Positions 1-8,208 of a stretch of DNA of 64,000 nt are shown here, in pieces. The DNA comes from Gammaproteobacteria bacterium (GTDB lineage: Bacteria; Pseudomonadota; Gammaproteobacteria; Francisellales; CACEW01), in NCBI GenBank assembly GCA_030652335.1, contig JAUSAW010000018.1:62001-126000 (forward strand), written 5' to 3'. How positions within the stretch are numbered: the stretch's first letter is position 1; each line of letters begins with the position of its first letter. The notes below the pieces were generated by a model that worked only from the letters and a program-made list of their open reading frames with translations, did no database searches and was not told the DNA's origin. The translations under genes were made by a program, and so were the position numbers.

Positions 1-757
1 TAATTAAAGCGATGTATCCATAGATTATAGAGGAATAACCCATCACAGTTTGCAGCAGAAATGGACCGATCAATGCAAATACTATCAAAATGGAATAACA
101 GAGCCCCATGCATAATAATATGCCGATAAAATAGCCATTAAAAATTATAGCCTTATAGTTAAGCATTATTTTTTTAAGACTAAAGGGTATTTTAACCTTA
201 ATCGTTTCTGGTACTAATAGAGCGTTAATCAATATGGTCAATGCGCCATAAAATGCCAAAAAGTAAAAACAATATTCCCAGCCAAGATAATGCTGAATAT
301 AGCCGCCTATCCATGGCGCTATAATCGGGCCAAGCGCCCAGCTAATAGCGATATAACTGGAAATAATTCTCATTTCATGTTTTTCAAATACATCGGTAAC
401 TTTAGCCCGGGCCAGAGAGGTAATCGCCCCCACTCCAATTCCCTGCAAAATTCTTAATACAATGACCCATTCAATATTTGGCACCCAAACTATTCCGATG
501 CTGGCCAGGGTAAATAATAAAGCACCCAATAACTTCAGATTCTTACGCCCGTAAGTATCCGATAAGGGACTTAAAAAAAGCTGACTTATAGCGGCCCCCA
601 GCAGAAAGGCGCCGATAGTTAGCTTAACTTCGGCTGGGATGGTATGAAAGGCTTCGACCATAGCGGGCATTGCTGGAGTATATAAATCGATCCCTATGCC
701 GCCCAAGGGTATAGAAAACAACACTGTAAACAAGGCCCATTTTTTATTTAAAATCAT
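1..757 (-). CDS. Bcr/CflA-type MFS drug efflux transporter (3' end outside window)
   Basis: Reading the minus strand from an ATG at 757 gives an open frame of 252 codons that leaves the window without a stop, so the C-terminal half is missing. The product begins MILNKKWALF and consists of successive hydrophobic helices. After the second helix comes the MFS loop motif SPLSDTYGRKN (D..GRK), and the early helix reads GGIGIDLYTPAMP, typical of the Bcr/CflA (DHA1) group. Family knowledge: proton-coupled inner-membrane exporters of drugs or small metabolites. The substrate cannot be told. It diverges from the LuxR remnant at 809, so the short gap between them would hold its promoter. Confidence 0.8.
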   Translation of the reverse strand, partial: MILNKKWALFTVLFSIPLGGIGIDLYTPAMPAMVEAFHTIPAEVKLTIGAFLLGAAISQLFLSPLSDTYGRKNLKLLGALLFTLASIGIVWVPNIEWVIVLRILQGIGVGAITSLARAKVTDVFEKHEMRIISSYIAISWALGPIIAPWIGGYIQHYLGWEYCFYFLAFYGALTILINALLVPETIKVKIPFSLKKIMLNYKAIIFNGYFIGILLCMGLCYSILIVFALIGPFLLQTVMGYSSIIYGYIALI

Positions 758-808
758 AATGTTCTCTAAATACTGTATAGCAGTTTGTAAGCATAGCGAG
801 TCTTATGC

Positions 809-1113
809 TTGAATTGCTACTATTTTAATCAAAAATTTAATCGACGTTTTGGAAAAGATGCCGCAACCATCATCCGGAAAACTCAAAATGAACTTGTTTA
901 CTTATTAGATAATGGCCAAAGAATTAGGCTAACACGGCGCGAAACCAGATATTACAATTCATATGCCATGGATTATCTGCAAAAAGCGTTGCTATAAAAT
1001 TGGAATCTCGCCTAGAACTATTGAAACGCATATAGAGAATATCAAAAACAAACTCCATTTACGCAAAAAAAATGGATTTGGTTGAGTTCTTTCTTGAAAA
1101 ACCTAGTCTTTAA
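809..1113 (+). pseudogene. Decayed LuxR-type (GerE HTH) transcriptional regulator
   Basis: A 62-codon open stretch (809-997, TTG start) contains NGQRIRLTRRE, the usual opening of a LuxR C-terminal HTH domain. After its stop, another frame continues from about 993 with YKIGISPRTIETHIENIKNK, the recognition-helix half of the same domain. That frame breaks again at the run of eight A residues at 1065-1072, beyond which MDLVEFFLEKPSL finishes at the TAA at 1111-1113. At least two frameshifts therefore split one HTH domain, and the usual N-terminal sensor domain is absent. I read it as a dead regulator. The alternative is sequencing error in the homopolymer, but that explains only one of the breaks. 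Confidence 0.7.
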
Positions 1114-1141
1114 CGTTAAATAGCTCCGATCAACTCTTGCT

Positions 1142-2683
1142 CTATTTTGGAAATCGCATGGTGAAATGAGTGTATTGGCCTTCGATAGAATCACAGCTTA
1201 TTTCTCCACCGAACTCTTGCATTATCAGCTTACACAAAGCTAACCCTACACCCGTTCCATGCCTAGTATTACTATAAAAAGCCCCAAATAGACTGGCGAG
1301 CACTTCAGGCGTCATGCCTTTTCCAGTATCTTTAAAATGCAAATAATTTGCCTCTGAACCTAGCTCTAGCCAGATTAAAATCTCACCTTTTCTAGCGGCC
1401 TTAACATAGTACAAAGCATTTTTAAGTAAATTAAAAATAAGGTGAGAAAATAAAGTGCTATCCCCCATAAAATTAAAATCCTTACTCAGATCGACTTCTA
1501 GCATGGTCTTTTCAGAATCATCCAAGGGGTACAATTTTATTGACTCATCGACAACGGCCGCCATTGAAAGCTTGCATAGCTCCTTACTCTTTACATTTTC
1601 TAAATTTACCTTCATTAACATCATATCAATAAACGTATTGGCTGCATATGTCACCTTGCTTAATGACTTCGGTGCAGCCTTAAGATATTGCAAGACATCA
1701 GGGTTGAGATTGTTCTCAATTTTATCTTCAGCGAGTGCGATCTCATAACCCTTAAACACATCGACCATATAATGCTCTAAATTACCTGCTATTGAATTTA
1801 TAGTTGCCAAAGGTGTTCTAAGTTCATGAGCGATGCTAGCTGCCATCAATTTTGCATTGGCTAGACTTGTTTCAACAACGAGTTTTTCTTCCCGGAGCTT
1901 TTCAGCTTTTTTTTCAATGGTTATATCAAATGAGATTCCAAGAAGTCCTATGACTTCGCCGGCAGAGTTTTTTAATGGGCATTTTTTAGAGAGAAAAAGA
2001 GCTTCACGCCCATTTACCCAGCCTTTCTCTACAGCTGATATAGCCTTATCCTTTGCCATAACCTCATGATTAATTTTATCAATAATTTCAGCTTCATGTT
2101 TAGGCTGAAAATCATAGACCGTCTTTCCTATATATTCTTCTCTTGTAGAAAGACCTAGTGCATAAGCCAAGGTGTTATTGCAACCAAGATATACGCCTTG
2201 TGTATCTTGCCAATATAAATGCGCTGGAAGGTTGGTCATTATATTATCAAGAATTATTTGAGTTTGCTGCCATGCAGTTTGCAGCTTAACTTCCTGTTTT
2301 TTTTGTTCAGTAATATCAATAGAAATACCTAACATCCCAATAATTTCGCCATCTTCGTTTTTAATAGGTTTTTTAATTGATAGCACCACTTTATTTTCAG
2401 GAGTGATCTCTTCAACTTTAAGCTCTTCACCTGATAACATAACATAATTATCATCAGCATTAATTTTATCAGCTATAGCGCGAGGGAAAATATCCTCAAT
2501 TTTGTTACCAATTAATTTTTTATTCCAAAACTCCGACATATAATTAATTTGTGCTTCATTAGCACCCAGATAAATACCATCTAGGCCTTTCCAGTAAACA
2601 TGTCCTGGCATGATAGCCACTAAACTTTCTATATCGCTCAAGATTTTGGCATTTTTTTGTTTTTGACGATCGAAATCAGCCAT
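1142..2683 (-). CDS. PAS-PAS sensor histidine kinase, orphan
   Basis: A 513-aa protein without membrane segments. Two PAS domains lie at roughly residues 15-130 (MPGHVYWKGLDGIYLGAN) and 145-265 (LPAHLYWQDTQGVYLGCN), each ending in a PAC-like GMLGISIDIT or GLLGISFDIT stretch. A HisKA region follows, with the phospho-acceptor H286 in SIAHELRTPLA. The HATPase domain shows an N-box (LLKNALYY), a G1 box (DTGKGM) and a G2 box (GTGVGLAL). It should autophosphorylate in response to a cytosolic cue sensed by the PAS domains. No response regulator is adjacent; the only neighbouring regulator is the wrecked LuxR gene, so the partner is encoded elsewhere or lost. It lies 95 bp downstream of the cyclodipeptide-synthase-like gene on the same strand. 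Confidence 0.9.
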   Translation of the reverse strand: MADFDRQKQKNAKILSDIESLVAIMPGHVYWKGLDGIYLGANEAQINYMSEFWNKKLIGNKIEDIFPRAIADKINADDNYVMLSGEELKVEEITPENKVVLSIKKPIKNEDGEIIGMLGISIDITEQKKQEVKLQTAWQQTQIILDNIMTNLPAHLYWQDTQGVYLGCNNTLAYALGLSTREEYIGKTVYDFQPKHEAEIIDKINHEVMAKDKAISAVEKGWVNGREALFLSKKCPLKNSAGEVIGLLGISFDITIEKKAEKLREEKLVVETSLANAKLMAASIAHELRTPLATINSIAGNLEHYMVDVFKGYEIALAEDKIENNLNPDVLQYLKAAPKSLSKVTYAANTFIDMMLMKVNLENVKSKELCKLSMAAVVDESIKLYPLDDSEKTMLEVDLSKDFNFMGDSTLFSHLIFNLLKNALYYVKAARKGEILIWLELGSEANYLHFKDTGKGMTPEVLASLFGAFYSNTRHGTGVGLALCKLIMQEFGGEISCDSIEGQYTHFTMRFPK

Positions 2684-2778
2684 CGCATGCCCTATATGAA
2701 CTTAAGACAAATTAAGCTCATATTATAGATTAAATGTACAATAAAATACATGCACATAATAATTTTATTACGGCTAAC

Positions 2779-3477
2779 CTAGGATTTTATTTTGATATTA
2801 AGCCAGTCAAATCCGCAAGGCAGAACAGGTTTTATGAAAAAATCATGAGTTTTTTCCATGGCAAAATTACATCCCCCTGCATAGGCTACAAAATCATAAC
2901 CTTCATTAGCCATAAGCAATTGTACAGCACACTCTTCTTTGACATAGTCTGGACTGTATTTAAATAACCTTAAGCAATTAAGACTTTCATTTCTCTTATC
3001 AAATCTTACTGCAATCTCTTTTATCGTTTCAAATACAGACATATGAAATTCATTATTTTCATTTGAAGCTATTTCAATCATTTTTCGACAAGCTGGATAA
3101 TCAGGATGGTTTAACCATGAGTCCCAACGCTTAACTTCAAAAGGAATCGTTAGTTTTTTAAGATGCTCTAAATTTCTGTCAAGCCAAGAATCTCCCATAT
3201 GAATGGCTATTTCATATGCATGATCCCAATTAAGACCAGGGTTATTTGTTTTGATACTATATCGCTGCAAGCTATCTGCTAGCATAATGGTACATTTACC
3301 AAAATTTTTATTAATTTTCTCTAATGTTGCTAATAACTTAAGCCCTTCATACTTAGATTGCCCTACGCTTATGCCTAGTAGACATGAAATCGCTTTAGCT
3401 TGCGTTTCATAGCCAACAGGCCAAACAAATTTGATTTTAATTTTAGATTTTTTTGGAGCTGATACAGCATCCGACAT
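2779..3477 (-). CDS. Candidate tRNA-dependent cyclodipeptide synthase (CDPS)
   Basis: The frame is open from 3522, but I take the ATG at 3477 because AAGGGGGAG lies just upstream; this gives 232 aa, a normal CDPS length. With this start the key residues fall on or near the family's reference (AlbC) numbering: the nucleophile S37 in LLGISVGQS, and Y178 and E182 in the YVKEE motif. Then NEGYDFVAYAGG places Tyr199-Ala200 where CDPSs carry Y202 plus His (NYH group) or Pro (XYP group). Position 40 is Gln. Family knowledge: CDPSs take two aminoacyl-tRNAs and make a diketopiperazine in the cytosol through an acyl-Ser intermediate. No tailoring oxidase or methyltransferase is adjacent; MFS and SemiSWEET-like transport genes are nearby. 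Products are not predictable. The Ala at the Tyr-Pro position is atypical and could mark an outlying or altered activity. Confidence 0.72.
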   Translation of the reverse strand: MSDAVSAPKKSKIKIKFVWPVGYETQAKAISCLLGISVGQSKYEGLKLLATLEKINKNFGKCTIMLADSLQRYSIKTNNPGLNWDHAYEIAIHMGDSWLDRNLEHLKKLTIPFEVKRWDSWLNHPDYPACRKMIEIASNENNEFHMSVFETIKEIAVRFDKRNESLNCLRLFKYSPDYVKEECAVQLLMANEGYDFVAYAGGCNFAMEKTHDFFIKPVLPCGFDWLNIKIKS

Positions 3478-3607
3478 TATCAGATACTCCCCCTTGTGCA
3501 TATTAGCTGTCAAAGTAAACATTATCGCAGTGTATTACAAGGCCTAAACACATAGATTTTTGTGATTTATTTTTGCTACACGCTTGAATTTAAATAATTA
3601 TTGTTAA

Positions 3608-3883
3608 TTAAGCTTTGCGTCGGTACAGTAAAATCATCACACTAATCGCGATACAAAGCACCCAACTCAAGACATAGCCTCCAGCCATGAGGTAATCCTG
3701 TTTAATTAAACCATAACAAATAGTAATTAATTGCAAAACACTAAAACCAAAAAAGGTGATGAAGGAGACGCCCTTAGCATCCTTCGTTTTATAGAGAGCA
3801 TAAATTTGAGGTACAAATAAAGCGGCATTGACAAATAAAGCGACCCCAAATAAAAAAACGATAATTTCTCTTAATAGATTCAT
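3608..3883 (-). CDS. SemiSWEET / PQ-loop small membrane protein
   Basis: A 91-aa protein with three hydrophobic helices and a single PQ-loop motif (FVPQIYALYKTKDAKGVSF) near residues 23-42. This is the architecture of bacterial SemiSWEETs, which dimerise in the inner membrane to make a facilitative sugar channel. The gene is on the same strand as the CDPS-like gene, 130 bp upstream of it, which is too far to assert co-transcription. The upstream region at 3884-3997 is shared with the divergent MFS gene and should contain both promoters. The transported sugar is unknown. Confidence 0.8.
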   Translation of the reverse strand: MNLLREIIVFLFGVALFVNAALFVPQIYALYKTKDAKGVSFITFFGFSVLQLITICYGLIKQDYLMAGGYVLSWVLCIAISVMILLYRRKA

Positions 3884-3997
3884 ATTTGCACTATCTAATA
3901 GTTTAATAGCTTGAAGTATAGCGTAGGTTTCATAGTAAAAACTATAGGATTATGTCAAAACCTCTATTACACTACTCTCTCTACTTAAGAGGTAATA

Positions 3998-5212
3998 ATG
4001 AGTCATTTCATCGATATTTCATTGCTTAAACGCAACCGTCCCTATCGGATGCTGTTTACCGGTCAGTCCATTTCATTTTTAGGCACGGCCATCACCAGCG
4101 TAGCCCTACCCTATCAAATTTATCATGAAACTCATTCGATATTGATGATCGGTTTATTAAGCTTATGCCAGCTTTTGCCATTATTGTTTACGGCTTTAAT
4201 CGGCGGGGTATTTGCCGATCGTCACCATAGGCGGACGTTATTATTAATTTCAGAATCGCTGCTATCGTTGGGCTGTTTAGGCCTGGCTATCAATGCCTTT
4301 GCCACTAAACCCAGCATATTGTTGATATTTATACTGGCTAGCTTTATGGCTGCTGTTACGGGTTTGCGGCGCCCTGCGTCCGATGGACTCACTCAGCAAT
4401 TGGTCGATAATAGCGACTTTGCCGCGGTAGGTGCGCTTCGAGGATTTATCTATAATGGCGGCATGATTATTGGACCTGCCATTGGTGGCTTAATGATCGC
4501 TCACTTTGGCTTACAAACCACCTATCTATTAGATTTTGTTAGTTTTGTTATCTCTTTAATCGCATTAACTCAAATTCGTAATGTTCCTAGCCCTCTTATC
4601 GTTCATGACTTATCGACTTGGGATTCCTTAAAACAAGGCTGCGCTTATGCCGTTTCTCGCCAGGAATTGATCGGCACTTATGTAGTGGACTTCGTCGCGA
4701 TGATTTTTGGCATGCCGAACGCTTTATTCCCCGCTATCGCCCAAATGCATGGGGGCGTGGAAACATTAGGATTATTGTATTCTGCACCTGCCGCAGGGGC
4801 CTTACTATTATCGGTTTATAGCGGTTGGATGAAATACATTAAACGCCATGGCGCGGCTATTGCCATTTCAGCAAGCCTATGGGGAGTGGCCATTATATTA
4901 TTTGGTTTATCGAAACAACTTTGGTTGGGGCTTATATTTTTAGGCTTAGCGGGAGCGGCAGATGCGGCCAGTGGTATTTTCCGGGATATGGTTTGGAATA
5001 ATACGATCCCTACTCATTTCCGCGGTCGATTATCCGGCATTGCTATGATTAGTTACTTAAGCGGCCCGCGACTAGGTGATACTGAATCCGGTTTAGTGGC
5101 AGCGGCTTTTGGTATAACAGCCTCGGTCGTCTCAGGAGGTATATTATGCGTGGTTGGTGTAGGCGTATGCTGGTGGCTATTGCCGAAATTTAGGCAGTAT
5201 AAAGAACAATAA
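3998..5212 (+). CDS. MFS exporter, EntS-like (DHA3)
   Basis: A 404-aa integral membrane protein of about 12 helices, beginning MSHFIDISLLKRNRPYRMLF, with the motif-A loop GGVFADRHHRRTLL after helix 2 and TGLRRPASDGLTQQLV in helix 4. This layout is that of the EntS/DHA3 exporters, which extrude siderophores, macrolides or peptide-like small molecules using proton motive force. AAGAGGTAATA precedes the ATG. It diverges from the SemiSWEET gene. Export of a product of the nearby candidate cyclodipeptide synthase is possible but only inferred from proximity. Confidence 0.8.
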   Translation: MSHFIDISLLKRNRPYRMLFTGQSISFLGTAITSVALPYQIYHETHSILMIGLLSLCQLLPLLFTALIGGVFADRHHRRTLLLISESLLSLGCLGLAINAFATKPSILLIFILASFMAAVTGLRRPASDGLTQQLVDNSDFAAVGALRGFIYNGGMIIGPAIGGLMIAHFGLQTTYLLDFVSFVISLIALTQIRNVPSPLIVHDLSTWDSLKQGCAYAVSRQELIGTYVVDFVAMIFGMPNALFPAIAQMHGGVETLGLLYSAPAAGALLLSVYSGWMKYIKRHGAAIAISASLWGVAIILFGLSKQLWLGLIFLGLAGAADAASGIFRDMVWNNTIPTHFRGRLSGIAMISYLSGPRLGDTESGLVAAAFGITASVVSGGILCVVGVGVCWWLLPKFRQYKEQ

Positions 5213-5230
5213 ATAAAACCTTATCAAGAT

Positions 5231-5293
5231 GGCTCGGCTTTGACATAGAGACTGTCGCCAATCCCTACCCCTCATAACATCAAAGCCCGAGCC
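5231..5293. terminator. Long inverted repeat between convergent genes
   Basis: GGCTCGGCTTTGA (5231-5243) is matched by TCAAAGCCCGAGCC (5280-5293), a 13-bp stem with one bulged C and a 36-nt loop. It lies 18 bp after the MFS stop and 53 bp from the 3' end of the convergent small gene, so a two-way transcription stop or mRNA-stabilising structure is plausible. There is no clear T run on either side. The loop is longer than in an ordinary intrinsic terminator. Confidence 0.5.
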
Positions 5294-5346
5294 AGGCGGC
5301 ATACTATCATGAACATTAAGCTTTTAATAGTTGCCGCAATTTGAAT

Positions 5347-5535
5347 TTAATCCTTACTTTTTTTGTTGGTTTTATTCTCAATTTCGCGTTGGCCACTTGA
5401 CCATGATGGGGCATCGCTGGCAGGAAAGGATTCCCAAGAAGCTTCGTCTTCAATTTCATGATCTTTACCGAGAAGTTGCTCTTTAAATTGTTTCTCAGCA
5501 GCCGATTTATTATCCATATTAATCTTACGTTTCAT
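5347..5535 (-). CDS. Small acidic stress-type protein with SWESFPASDAPSW motif
   Basis: The upstream in-frame ATG (MGVQT) has no ribosome site, whereas GGGAG precedes the ATG at 5535, giving 62 aa starting MKRKINMDNK. The centre holds SWESFPASDAPSW. I recall the ESFPASDPPSW-like motif from short uncharacterised proteobacterial proteins, often encoded near stress genes; its role is unknown. The rest is highly charged and probably disordered, without a membrane segment. It is the last gene of a tight run after the SDR and trehalase genes (23 bp after trehalase). Confidence 0.6.
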   Translation of the reverse strand: MKRKINMDNKSAAEKQFKEQLLGKDHEIEDEASWESFPASDAPSWSSGQREIENKTNKKSKD

Positions 5536-5558
5536 AGTCTGAACTCCCATATTGATAT

Positions 5559-7067
5559 TTAATCGGATTCTAAATAATCCAACAATTCAAGATAGACCGC
5601 ATTAGTCCATCCGAAACCGATTTCATTGGTTTGATAACCAAACTTAATGCTGGCCTTAACGTCGGCCGATTCTGCACTGACATCATATTTTTCAAAGATA
5701 CTGCCATGAATCTCAAATTCTTGATTCACCAGGTTAATAAATTTATAGGATAATCGCTCCGCGGCAGCATGATAGCCATATCGCAGCAAACCTTTTACCG
5801 CAAAATAATGGAATGGCGCCCAGCCAAAAGGGGCATCCCATTGGTTTCCTGTTACATAGGCACTTGATAAAAGTCCTCCGGCAGACTCAAGTGCCACTAA
5901 GTTTTTAACCACTTGCTGAGCGCGATCTTGAGTAGCAACCCCACACCACAACGGATAAAAAGTAGTAGCAAAAATATACGGCCGCATTATTTTTCGGTCC
6001 GCATCGTAATCGAAATAATACCCTAAATCTTCATCCCAACAATATTGGTTTATCGCGATGGAACGGCGCGTGGCATGCTCACACCATGCATGTCGCGCGG
6101 CTTGGTCACCTAGAATTTGGTGTATTTCCGACAGGTCCGTTTCCATTTGATAGAGCAAGGAATTTAGGCAAACAGATGCATAGCTTACCGTTCCCCCACC
6201 AAATGGACCGTACTTATTGGAAGGGTCAAACCCTGATTCGCGCCCCGATCTATCGGCCAGATAAAAGCTGGATTTTAAGGCATCGCGTTGTTTATCATAA
6301 TATTTACTCACCCGATAATCCTGCACCATACGGGTCCTAAAATATTCTTTTACCCGCACATAGTGATCGCGACCACATTCGTCTATTTCGCTATGAATAA
6401 CTTCGATACTGGGCTTATTGCTTGATGCGCAATAGCGCGACAGGCCTATACTTTCGATTAAATGTGGAGGCGAAGTCCAAAACTGATAATCTTTTTCGAT
6501 GGTTTTTACTGCGGCAGCTAACCAGTCTCTATCGCAGGTTTCGCGATAGATAGCTAACACCATCTGCGAAATCAAAGGTGGCTGAGATCGATCGAGATGA
6601 TAAGAACGATTGGAATTGAGTACTTTGCCATAGTGCTCAATTTGGTACAACGCGTTATCAACCATGCCTTTGGCGACATCCAATAGCTTATCACGCAGCA
6701 AACCTAATACGATAAAATAACTATCCCAGCCATACATTTCATTAAAACGCCCTCCAGGCACAACATAAGGATTAGGCAGATATAATAGGCCATGCCATTT
6801 TATCTTATCAATTTGGGTAGGAATAACTTCGAAATTGATTTGCTTAAAAATGTCGGGGGCTAAGCTTTGCTTAAATGCTGCTATGACGGCCTGCAAATCT
6901 TCTTTTTGAGAAATATATAGGATCTTTTTATCGTTATGCTCCGCAGGCAATTTTGGATCGGCCATCGCCTGCAGAAGATGATCATGCGTTCTCAACAAGT
7001 CTGTCCAAGATTTCTGGATATAGACCCGTGCTTTTTTAATAGTCTTTAAGTTAATGGGATATTTCAT
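5559..7067 (-). CDS. treF: Cytoplasmic trehalase (GH37)
   Basis: A 502-aa protein with both trehalase signatures: PGGRFNEMYGWDSY (about residues 104-117) and QWDAPFGWAPFHYF (about 405-418), plus the NRSYHLDRSQPP substrate-site motif. These define glycoside hydrolase family 37, which splits trehalose into two glucose molecules. No signal peptide is present, so this is the cytosolic type (TreF-like) rather than periplasmic TreA. It lies 14 bp downstream of an SDR gene and 23 bp upstream of a small stress-type gene, so an operon of three is likely, probably linked to osmotic or stationary-phase handling of trehalose. Confidence 0.93.
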   Translation of the reverse strand: MKYPINLKTIKKARVYIQKSWTDLLRTHDHLLQAMADPKLPAEHNDKKILYISQKEDLQAVIAAFKQSLAPDIFKQINFEVIPTQIDKIKWHGLLYLPNPYVVPGGRFNEMYGWDSYFIVLGLLRDKLLDVAKGMVDNALYQIEHYGKVLNSNRSYHLDRSQPPLISQMVLAIYRETCDRDWLAAAVKTIEKDYQFWTSPPHLIESIGLSRYCASSNKPSIEVIHSEIDECGRDHYVRVKEYFRTRMVQDYRVSKYYDKQRDALKSSFYLADRSGRESGFDPSNKYGPFGGGTVSYASVCLNSLLYQMETDLSEIHQILGDQAARHAWCEHATRRSIAINQYCWDEDLGYYFDYDADRKIMRPYIFATTFYPLWCGVATQDRAQQVVKNLVALESAGGLLSSAYVTGNQWDAPFGWAPFHYFAVKGLLRYGYHAAAERLSYKFINLVNQEFEIHGSIFEKYDVSAESADVKASIKFGYQTNEIGFGWTNAVYLELLDYLESD

Positions 7068-7081
7068 TCACACTCCTATTT

Positions 7082-7939
7082 TTAGCCATTAACAACAGTA
7101 CCGCCATTAACATGCATGACTTGCCCTGATACATAACTCGAATCAATATTGCTAGCCAAATATACATAAGCTGGCGCAAGCTCATAGGGCTGTCCCGGAC
7201 GTTGCATTGGAGTATCCTTACCAAATTCTGGCATTTTATCCGCATCAAAACTGGCAGGAATTAAGGGAGTCCATATAGGCCCAGGCGCAACAGCATTGAC
7301 TCGAATGCCTTTTTTAGCTAAAGCTTGTGATAAGGCCCGCGTAAAGCCTACGTTAGCAGCCTTGGTGGCGCTATAATCTAGTAATAATGGATTGCCTTCA
7401 TAGGCGACGATAGAGGTGGTATTGATAATCGAGGCGCCTTCTTTTAAATGTTTTAAGGCGGCGCGGGTGAGATAAAATTGAGAAAATACATTTACCTTAA
7501 AGATTCGCTCCAACTTTTCATCGGTCACATCATCGATGCTGTCGGTCTGCATTTGTTCTCCGGCATGATTGACCAGAATATCAATTTTACCAAATTCCTG
7601 CATGGCTTTATCAACGATAGCTTGGCAATGTTGGCTGCTGGCGATATCCCCTGCAATTAAAACGCACTTCCCGCCTAATGCTTCTACGCGCTGCTTAGTC
7701 GACTGCGCATCGGATTCTTCTGACAAATAAGAAGCGACGATATTAGCGCCTTCTTTAGCAAAAGCTATGGCTACTGCTTTGCCAATCCCACTATCGGCTC
7801 CGGTGATAATCGCTACTTTATTGCTTAATTTTCCACTACCTCGGTAATTAGGGTCTTCATCCTTTGGCATGGGATTCATTAGGCCTTCAAGACCAGGTAG
7901 GGTTTGTTTTTGTTTAGTAGGTTCAATTACTTCACTCAT
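7082..7939 (-). CDS. Short-chain dehydrogenase/reductase (YghA-like)
   Basis: I place the start at the ATG at 7939 (MSEVIEPTKQ) because AAGGAGAG sits just upstream; the open frame extends further without support. The 285-aa product has the N-terminal extension YRGSGKLSNKVAIITG, the nucleotide site TGADSGIG, NHAG, the catalytic Ser in TTSIVAY and YSATK (Tyr-x-x-x-Lys). The extended N-terminus resembles the YghA/glucose-ribitol-dehydrogenase-like SDRs often found with general-stress genes. It is the first gene of the operon with trehalase. The substrate is unknown; an NADP-dependent aldehyde or sugar-alcohol reductase is a guess. Confidence 0.87.
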   Translation of the reverse strand: MSEVIEPTKQKQTLPGLEGLMNPMPKDEDPNYRGSGKLSNKVAIITGADSGIGKAVAIAFAKEGANIVASYLSEESDAQSTKQRVEALGGKCVLIAGDIASSQHCQAIVDKAMQEFGKIDILVNHAGEQMQTDSIDDVTDEKLERIFKVNVFSQFYLTRAALKHLKEGASIINTTSIVAYEGNPLLLDYSATKAANVGFTRALSQALAKKGIRVNAVAPGPIWTPLIPASFDADKMPEFGKDTPMQRPGQPYELAPAYVYLASNIDSSYVSGQVMHVNGGTVVNG

Positions 7940-8208
7940 AATGCTCTCCTTAAGTTTATAAAAAGGCCTAGCATGTATTGGATTTACTAAAAATTTACAA
8001 TATGAAAATAAAACGAGCAACGTAGACATGCTCAGAACAATGCCAGGGCTTTTATATTTATAACATCGTTAGAAAATAGGGTAAACCCTGTGATTACCCT
8101 AATTAATAAATAGGCTTCTCAACAATACTTTATTTATTGTTGCAAGATAGCACTGTAAGTTCAAGGCTGCCACAAACTAAACGATACAGCCTTAACTATA
8201 AGGTAATC

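Noticed and set aside
5559..6340. Plus-strand frame at 6086-6340 inside the trehalase gene
   Set aside because: Antisense shadow of a gene with both trehalase signatures.
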